This document shows positions 54,954 to 64,000 of a stretch of 64,000 bases of DNA, one piece after another. The translations under genes and the position numbers were made by a program. The stretch covers positions 25,857,498 to 25,921,497 of the forward strand of contig NC_026660.2 in assembly GCF_000004075.3 (NCBI RefSeq), in the 5' to 3' direction. The notes beneath the pieces were generated by a model. That model was given only the letters and a program-made list of their open reading frames with translations. It was not told where the DNA came from and searched no databases. Positions within the stretch are counted from its first letter, which is position 1. Every line of letters starts with the position of its first letter. The stretch is from Cucumis sativus (Eukaryota; Streptophyta; Magnoliopsida; Cucurbitales; Cucurbitaceae).

Positions 54954-56019
54954 AATAGAAACTAACTCAATCTTTTGATATTAATATTTAAAAATTAAAT
55001 AGTTACGTAAAAAAACACGTAACAAAAGGAAACTTAACAAAATGAAATTATTAATTCGTATTTTAAATAATCATGAAATCTTATATACGAAAATAACTGA
55101 TAAAAGTTTAATTTGATATTTGTATGAATAGTGACGAACGAATCTCGTAAGTTTTAATCTACCTATTATACAAATAGAAAATCATCCATAAATAAATATA
55201 AATGAGATAATTGTAAAATTAATATTTCATGTCTCAGTAAATATTAAATTAACTGCCTAATTCAATTTCAATAACTTGTTTTTTAAGTACAATAATTATA
55301 AAAATAAGAATCAAACGTTTAATCTTAAGCAATCATAATTAAGTGACAATTAATGTTAGGTTAAACCGGTATTGACATTTAATGACCAATTTTACAAAAA
55401 GAACATCAATTTTAGCCCATTTTATGCTAATAACAACCGCGATTAGGTGGACTAATAAGCTAAAGTTAGGACACTTTGGTATAGGAAGTTGGGTGAAAAA
55501 AGTAATATGCTTATAATTAGCGTTTAATTTTTCAAAATGTAAATTGTAATAGGGGAAGTTAAAATAAAGAAGAATTGAATGAATAGAATAATGTAAAGGG
55601 CAGGTAAATTAGGATGATGAATAATAATAAGTATAGTAATATTTATAAAAAAAAAAAAAAAAAAAAAAGGAGGAAAGTTGGAAATGAGTTGTAATGTCGA
55701 AACCAAACCGGCAAAGGAAGAGGAAGGAGATTATTATCTGTGGCCGTCCATTTGTCTTTCCCACGTGGGTGCCAATTGCTAAACCCCTTTTCTCTACATC
55801 CTATTTAAATTTTATTCATCCTCTGGGTCCCAACCCTCATCTTTTTTTTAGTACTTTAATCCTACTTCTAGTTTACATATATACATCTAAAAGAAAAGGA
55901 ATATTTTAGTTCAATATTTGTGTGGATAATTAGTTGCTTATTTATCCATCAGTGGAATTAACATTTTGTTTTTATTTTAGTAATTATAATAGATAATAAT
56001 AAGTGTTATAACAACATTT

Positions 56020-56165
56020 TAAAAAAGGATAAATATAACAAGTTTATAAGCAATAAATTTTTATACTTAACAGACATGAGACAAACCAGTTTTTGAAATA
56101 TCATCTAACTATTTTGCTATATTTATGATTTTTAAAATGATATACTAATATTTTAATTTAATTGT
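56020..56165. repeat. AT-rich element copy (decayed)
   Basis: It begins with 'acattttaaaaaaggataaatataac' and ends with 'ttttgctatatttatgatttttaaaatgat', the same terminal words as the element at 31145-31362. The internal sequence has diverged. Confidence 0.35.
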
Positions 56166-56830
56166 TACAATTGTAAATTTTTTTATTTTCAAAAATTTTG
56201 TCAGTGCTTCCAATCCTTAGTATATTTATTAAGAAAAAAATGTATTTACGAAGGAAAGTGATATAGGAGAAGTTAACTTCGAGATATAAATTGTGGATAT
56301 AGTATTGTATATATATAAATAAATAAAAGAAAATGTGAGGGGATTTGGTGTGTGGGTTAAGAGTGGAGGATGTGTGAAGATTCTGTTATGGTCCCCTTGG
56401 CTGGCTGGGTCGCTGGCTTTTGTGTGGGTGCAGATTGTAAGTTGTAATGATAATGCGTAACAAATAATAATGAGTGTTGAATGAGATTCTTTCCGCCATT
56501 TTCTAAGCTCCTCTCTTATATACATTTAAAATGTTAATGTGGTACCAAACTAGGAACACAAAAGAAAGAAGAAGTAGACACGGAATCACGCCTTGCCGGT
56601 GTACGGAGGAGCAGCTCGGTGAGGCGGTGGATCCACATCCACTCCCTTCGCTTCCACAACCCCGGACCCTCCCCATCCTTATTTCTCATTCTTGGTCCCA
56701 CTATCCTAATTATATGTTCTTTTTAAACTTATAAATCAGTCCACTCTCTATTATTTGGGTGAAAAATATCAAACTTTGACGAAGGACTTCTCATACCAAC
56801 CTTAACTTTTCATTTCCTCTATTTTCTCAC

Positions 56831-56859
56831 ATTATATATATATATATATATATATATAA
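56831..56859. repeat. (TA)n microsatellite
   Basis: Uninterrupted TA run of about 13 units. Confidence 0.85.
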
Positions 56860-59800
56860 TGTGTTTTTACCAATTTTATTTTCTACTAAATCTTCAAAAA
56901 TGTTTGTCGTTCTTATCTTAAATTTGGTTGATCATTAATTAAAGGAAGTTACCGTTTTTTTCATGAGAATATCTAATAAATTAGTACAAAATTTTGAGTA
57001 ATTTTAGATTTATTTCTTTTTCTACAATTTTAAATATAGTAAAATAAATTAAAATTTTTAAATTTCACGATGATAAAATATTGATAAGCATTAATAGACT
57101 TTTATAAATATTTATTTAAGGCATCCATAGAAATTAATAATAGAAGTTTACTACAATTTTTATCCATCAAATTATGTTTTTTTTTTTTTTTTGTCAATTT
57201 TGCTGTTTTAGTTTTAGTTGATTTATGTTTTGGTATTTTTTTAAACCATTTATGTCAGGTGAATTTCAATCAACTCTAATTTGTCAACATTGAAAGACGA
57301 CTTGAAGATAAAATGTACTAAAAGAAAATCCCAACTTTTTAAAGATTGGAATCTAAAGTCTCTGAAATATATATATATATGTAGCCCCTAAGAATAAAAA
57401 ATTAAGAAATTGAGATAATTACATAAGTACTACTTTCACTTTTATAGGTTGACTTTGTACATATATACTTGAATTTTAGCTTCAAATTGTTTTAATATAT
57501 AAAAGCTTCCATTTGGTGTGTAAGGTTAAAAAATACTTGATTTAATCCCTAATTTTTAAAAATCCTTTTACGGTTAACCTGTCAATTAAGTTATGTGCAC
57601 ACAAACCATTTTAGTTAAATTCTTAACAGTGTCTTTTACTTCATTTGAAAATTCAATAATCTTTTTTTTTTTTTTTGTATAAATTCTTACACAATCAACT
57701 AATGAAATATTTTTCAAAATATAATCTACATAATGTATTAATCCATAATCCAACCAAATAATTAAACACATGCATGTACTAAAAACGGATCAAGACATGC
57801 ACTAAGAGTTGGGATCTTCTTGCTAAAAATAAACTTGTAAAGTATGATAGATGGGGTATGCATATAAGGTGACAAAATTATAATTTTCAAAATAATTAGT
57901 TCAACTACAGCCTCTACTATACCATTAATTGTAAGATCTAAATTGAAATGAATTAAAATAGTGGGGAGTAGATTGAAAGAAGTAATTAATTAAGTTATAA
58001 AATAATGAGATGGAATAGAGACTTAAATTAGTAAATTAATAGGAAATGAAAAAAGAGAATAATGTACATACATTTGGAGAAACGTAACATAATATTTTTT
58101 TTAAAAAAAAAAAAAGAATAGAAGAGAAAGAGAGAGAGAGAAGGGAATCTTATTGCTTTGCTACCTTGTCGGTGGATTGTGGGGACTTTATATGATTTAC
58201 AATCCCTTCTTGGGTCAACACCCACGTTTTCTGGTCCCATCTACCACTATTTAAACTCCACACTTATTTTTATCATTTATTTTCCTTTTTGATCTTCTTT
58301 CAATTTAATAACTTTCATTTTATACATCTTAGGCCATGTGCCTAATTACACTTTCATTTCAACAATAATACAATTTCTTTAGTTTTTCACCTAACCTTTT
58401 ATTGGTCTTCTGTTTACATGTGTCTCACTCCTATTCGTGGGTTCAATTCGAGTATAGTTTAGACCTAATCCAATCATTTCACTTATGTATTTATTCAACT
58501 CAAATAACATGCATTTGGGTTTAATTAAATTTAAGTTTATTAGAGTAAAAGTCGTCCCCACAAACCAACACAAATCTTTTTAGGATGTTTTGTCATTACT
58601 CGTCTACATTATAGAAAAATTTTCAGTAGATCGTCTCTAATACAATTGTTCCAAACTAAACACACTTAATTGCAGAATTCCTATGTTTAAGTCACCGAAA
58701 AGGAAGGTACATGTTTTTTTGTATATGTAATAAATTTTAATTCTTTTTAAGTATTTCTTAATCTTACTTTCACGTCCTTATGATCTTTCTCATTCATATG
58801 TAATACCGGTTCATTCATATTTGTCTCATAAACTCAAGGCATTACATTTACCTATTAGTTTAAGCTTTTGAATCAATTTGTAATTTAGCATCGTAGCAAA
58901 GCATGTTGCTTCGGGATGTTATGGTTTCAAGCCCTTACATTGCTTATTTCCTCCTCAATTAAATTTGATTTCCATTTATGGGGTTTTCTTTATATTTCAA
59001 ATTCACAACGGAAGAGAAGTGTTATTGATATATAATTAAATTTCCGTTAATCTTCTATCATAATTAACTTTTACGTTGTGATTTAAGATTATATTAAAGT
59101 GATATGAGAAGGGAGATCTTGGATGTCAAGCAGTTACATTATTGGAAGATTTTAAAGTTTAGTTTGTTGGTTTGGAATAGATTTTTTTCTAAAGAAAAAT
59201 GGTTCGTGCTGCGTAATTTTCCTTGAATGAACAAAATAATTCAAAAGTCGCTAATGTAATAAATGAGCTAGTGGGAAGAAACTTTGGGGGATTTTGAAAA
59301 CAATAGCTCAAATCTTATAATTGATCACCTAAAAAATCCTAGTACTTTTCATTAAACCCCTATCTCTTGTAGGGCTATGGAATATGTATAATATTGAAAG
59401 AAATAGAGTATATATATATATAGTCACAATTATATGTTGCCTGGAAAAGTTGATTGTTTGTATTCAAACTCATAAGAGGAAGAAAACGGTAACAAACAAT
59501 AACTATTATTATAAATCAAACATTCACCTCAACTCGTTGAGCTAACAATTATTTAAATTTATAATAACTACCTCCTCTTTTTGTAAATGTTATATGAAAG
59601 TACTCGATTACTTGCTCCAATTTATTACAATATTTATTATTTTATTATCAAACTAAAATAATTTATATATCAACGGTATACTATTATTTATAACTCAACT
59701 AAAATAATCTACGTTCAAACACAAACTATTATAATTCAACTACGATATAATATTACTAACTTCTGTTTGTAGAAGGTGTTAAGTCTAATTGTTGGAGAAA

Positions 59801-61943
59801 GTGAATTTAGTAAGATGATATTTGATATTAAAGTAGATCCATCTCTTATCTCCATACTTTTTACTAAAGAAAAATATATATTAAAATTTGTGATGGCTAT
59901 ATAAATTGAGCTAATATTGGAGAAAGATATTTAAGAAAGAAAAGTAATTAATTAAAAGCACTTAAAACCCACTTGTTTTTTTAGTTATATGTATATGAGT
60001 TGAACAATAGAATATAAATGCTCAATTAATATTTGAGGAGCCTATCTATAGCTAACTTTTTGGTACAATTGGACAGTGGTTGGATTTGAGTATTGACCCT
60101 ACGCATTCGTATGCATGTTCGTATATTTATCAACCAATCAACTCTATCATTGAGTTCCCATTTATATCCAAACTCAAATATGAAAATGTTTTTTTTTTTT
60201 TTAATTTATATAAAATTCAAATCCAAATAAATTAAATTCCCTTCCACTTTCTTACATCTTTTGATCTCGAGATGTAAACTTTTAAAACATGATAAAGTTA
60301 TGTCTTTCAAAGTTATATTAATATATCTTTTAAATAAATAAAATATGAAACATATGTGATTTGTGTTTGTGTTTTTCTTGAACAAGTTATTGAAAACTAT
60401 AATAATCGAAATTCATGATCATAATAGAGCTTAAAACAAGGTCTAATAAAAACAAAAATAAAATCTTTAAAAATCACATGCTAAAATATAAAACAAGAAC
60501 AAGAGTTCATACACCAAAAGAATTTAAAAAATAATATATACAGAAATAAACTAGGACAAAAAAAAAATTACTCTTCAACTATGAAAGTTGTGATTTACAT
60601 CATTTGAACTTTTAATTAGGAGATGCACACTTCATAATAAAAATTGTTAGGGTTAACAGGAATGCTTATAGATGAAATTTTACTGTATAAAATATGAAAA
60701 ATCCAATAATTAATATGATCAAGGATTCCACATTAGAGAAAATGGGGAGATTTCACACCAAAAATACACATAAACACCAAACACCAAACACCATATTTAT
60801 TTTATGGATGTTTGGTCCAATGAGCATCTGAACTTAAAGGTTATTGTGTATCAACTGGGCATCGATTAAAGAACATCCATTTCACAAGATTGATGAACTT
60901 TCTTACTCTACTATTGACACAATGACTAAATAATTTATGTGAGTTTAAACAACTCCACTGTTTGTTGTTGTTATATGCACTATACATTATTATTAAAAAT
61001 AATGAGACGTTGGTCCCACGCACACTAAGTACTAGATATTTTTGTGGTCTGTGGGATAAGAATAGGGATAAGATTAGGGGACAAGAATGGTCAGTGAGTG
61101 GTCAATGGTGATTTTAGGAATTTTGAATGAATAACCAAAAGGAATAGGCATCATCATATGAGAAATTTATACCAAAAAGAAAGGAAGAGGGTCATGCTTC
61201 AGGTTGATTCCTAAACACTAAAACCACAAACAAATATCTTAACCAATGGCCCCATACCAATTGACCCAGCTGCCAATCAATGGTTGTCGTACTCGTACTA
61301 TTTAACCTTCTTCTGTCAATTCCCTCGCTTTTGCTCTATCTTCTCTTTATCTGCGGGCCATCTTGAAATAGACAAAAACCAATCTTTCTTAACCTTCCAT
61401 AAGAGAAAAGATTATTATTCAACATGGTGGATAGTTTCTTGTTACTTTCAAATGCAGCAGAGATAAAAATATCTAAAATTTATGTTTATATATGTAGATC
61501 ATCCAACGGTGGTTACTATAAAGAAATTGGTTTTGAGATATTAATGGAAACCGTGTTTGGAGTGTGTCTTTTTAGTTGCACGGGACACCCTACTTGCTAT
61601 CTATCTTAAACTGGTTCGGCTGAGTTATGTTATCCCCTTGCGCCCTCCACTTGTTTGGAGAACATGTCTGCTTTCGAAACCTGATTGGCTTGGGTGGACA
61701 ATGCTTTGTACTTTTAGGCCCCTTAACTTCTCTCTATCTCTATTCTATTGATTTTGACTTTATTAGATTGCATTATGCATTGTTTTTGGTAGATATTTGT
61801 AAAAGGAGAAGGCCAATGCAAATCATTCACAATGAGATCTAATGTTAGGCCGGTGGAGTCCATTATTTTGGATTTCTTTTTTCAGTTTTAACTTTCAGCT
61901 CAGTTTTTGATTTGATTGCATTACGTCTTTAAAAGTGTTTGAA

Positions 61944-61963
61944 GTATATATATATATATATAT
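61944..61963. repeat. (TA)n microsatellite
   Basis: Uninterrupted TA run. Confidence 0.8.
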
Positions 61964-64000
61964 CATTAAATTATGCAAACATATTTTTTAGGTTTTTAAT
62001 TTTTCATGTGATAAGAGCAAGATGATAAGTGCATATAAATTATGATCGCACCCAAATATTGTTCTGCTATAAATAAATATAATTTCAGTTTTTCAAAGCT
62101 GAATAGTACAAAATATTTTTTAAATTTATAGTTTGTTTCATGGTGACAGGAAAGTCCATTTTTTCTTCTCAAGCCTAAAATTAAATTCCATCGGTTGGTT
62201 GTGACTTATGGGAGGAAGATCATCAAAACAAACCCATTTTAAATCCTCCCATCTTTGTTCCATAATAAAAAGTCTAATGGAGTCACATTTTTAAAGACAA
62301 TTTAACGAACCCTTTTGAAATTAGAGAGAATTTTCTCAATAGTTAGAAGATTTCTTGAAATTTTGAGGTCGAATATAACACTTGAAAACTAAAATTCTTT
62401 AAAGTTGCAAATATTTTCCAAACACTGTGACTTCAAGAACTTAGTTCAATCATCAAACACCCGTAGAAGGTTTGATCTCTTGTCCATTAAACAGAGTAAG
62501 CATTTAGTTTTTAGGCCCATTGAGAAAGGCCCAAGATTCAATACTTGGGCTTTATGTGAGCAGAAAGGAGTCAAACTAAGAGCCCAAAATCTTGCTAAGT
62601 CTGTAAGATTGTCAGGTTTTTCTTCATCCAAAACTCTATATTATATCTAATACCTAAATCTAAAAAACTGAGAGAAAATTCATTTCGTTCAGTAAATTAA
62701 AACTTGAAACTTAATCGAAAAATAAAATAAAAAGAATATCGATATATATATATATGTTTATATTATTTATAACGTGGGCAGAAGTATTATTGATTGAGCA
62801 AGAGTAGAAAGGGACAGATAGATACGAGAGAAATCCACTTTATTTGATTTCTTAATTGTTAGTGATTACTTAAATGGACAGGAAAATCAACCCCCCATTG
62901 AAGTAGGCCATGAAGACAACGTAAAAGAGTTTAAACAGCACAAAGAATATTATTTATTCCTTTGTTGATGGCTTTTGGCTTGGGAAATTACAAGACTCAA
63001 ATTATTATCCCTCTAATATATATATATATATATTGAATATTATTTTTCTATTTGAAAAGTTGACTACAAAACAATACAATTATTCTATCCTATATAGTAT
63101 AATATGGGAGGGGTTGTAGTCCAAACTGCCCTTTACTTTTATAGATATGTTGTTAACTAACCACCCTACATTTCCTATTATTATATAAGTTTTGAGGATA
63201 TATTGTAGCAGTTTTTATTTTCTATTTCTTTTCAAATTCAAGATCGATATCATATTACAACTATATGATGAAAATTATTGTAGTACTGATAAATAATAGA
63301 AAACTCATTTTCATATCATATCACTAAAGACATGTTTTTTTAATTATTAACAAAAAAGAGAGAAAGTGAATTTTTTATGTGGCTATTTTATAATATGACA
63401 TGTATATCTAGAAAAACAATTCTAATAGCCAAAATTAATTATTCAATGAATCTGTGAATTTTTGAATTGATATTCATGGATTATTTCTCTTTTAATCGAG
63501 GTTTAATTAAATAAAATTTTCTAAACAAAATTTATGAATCTTCAATGGACGAAAAAATATTTAATGTGTTGATAACTGATAAGGCTTCAACTTCTTTTTT
63601 TCCTCTTCAATTTAATGTACATACGGATACGTAGGTTAGAACTCTTAACAAATATATCTTAAAATAATCTCAATAAATCACATTGATTTGAATTTGATAA
63701 AACTATATCTATACATTAGCACACACCAACGTTACACTTAATTTTTTTTTTGAAAAGCAATAAAATTCCAAATTTTTAAAGCAATGAAAATTTCCATTTA
63801 AAAAGAAATGAATTTATTTTAACATTATGATTTTTTTTTTCTTATATCGGAAAGTAAAACGAAAATCATAGTGACTTGTGAAGAATTTTATTTAATACAA
63901 AGGTGGCTAATAATTGAGAAGCAATTATGAAATAAAAAATGACTTGTGAAGTCAAATTGAAAGAGAATCTTGAAATTATAACGTGGGAGAGGCAGGTAAA

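Larger units (their letters stand above)
51907..64000. other. 12-kb AT-rich right end without a supported gene
   Basis: The first kilobase probably contains the 5' leader or a non-coding first exon of the minus-strand gene. The rest is very AT-rich, with homopolymers (poly-T at about 53023 and 54061, poly-A at about 55649), TA repeats, small perfect hairpins (53729-53769 and 54902-54953), and gatag-type elements near 53.7 and 56.0 kb. A GC-richer patch at 56570-56690 carries no recognisable coding sequence. No open frame shows a known domain. Confidence 0.5.

Noticed and set aside
56531..56734. 67-codon frame over a GC-richer patch
   Set aside because: The composition is unusual, but the peptide has no recognisable motif and no conserved context. 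It could be promoter or leader DNA.
61200..61850. Cluster of overlapping small plus-strand frames with a TATA-like 'ctatttaa'
   Set aside because: The overlapping frames are short and unrelated to known proteins; a transcript is possible but unsupported.
62405..62650. 81-codon plus-strand frame
   Set aside because: No family resemblance, and the opposite strand is equally open, which suggests chance.

Overview
This is AT-rich plant nuclear DNA. It holds spliced genes with GT-AG introns, many simple repeats and plant-specific families. The proteins read like those of a cucurbit, probably Cucumis or a close relative. That assignment rests on remembered protein similarity and on the recurring 'gatag/ctatc' repeats, and it is inference.

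Nine protein-coding genes can be modelled, eight of them with a complete and self-consistent reading frame. From left to right they are: (1) an intronless subtilisin-like protease of the SBT1.7/ARA12 type (minus, 896-3181); (2) a J-domain protein with a long uncharacterised C-terminal region (plus, 13164-18075, 5 exons); (3) a membrane-anchored prolyl 4-hydroxylase (plus, 19688-23979, 8 exons); (4) a molybdate-anion-transporter-like major facilitator protein (minus, 25395-29544, 9 exons); (5) an acyl-CoA-binding protein of the ACBP3 type (minus, 32051-34048, 3 exons); (6) a 78-residue SERF/zinc-finger protein like Arabidopsis At2g23090 (plus, 37134-38653, 3 exons); (7) a casein kinase II alpha catalytic subunit with an N-terminal hydrophobic leader (minus, 39474-43985, 10 exons); (8) the chloroplast intron-splicing factor RNC1 (minus, 45213-48933, 5 exons); (9) a small protein with an ELHRLYR motif and an EAR-like LELTL motif (minus, 50279-51906, start uncertain).

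Two large stretches, 3.2-13.1 kb and 52-64 kb, are very AT-rich and show no gene I can support. They hold microsatellites, short tandem duplications, small inverted repeats and copies of a recurring AT-rich element. Between genes there is also a degraded plastid-type trnQ fragment (about 30.8 kb), two tRNA-like (SINE-head-like) stretches, and a long, almost perfect inverted repeat just downstream of the prolyl hydroxylase gene (24267-24761).

The genes are unrelated housekeeping and regulatory genes. I see no operon-like or clustered pathway and no convincing new multi-gene system. The items most worth a second look are the 134-bp inverted repeat, the leader on the CK2 alpha protein, the J-domain protein's unassigned C-terminal region, two GC-AG introns, and the plastid tRNA remnant.
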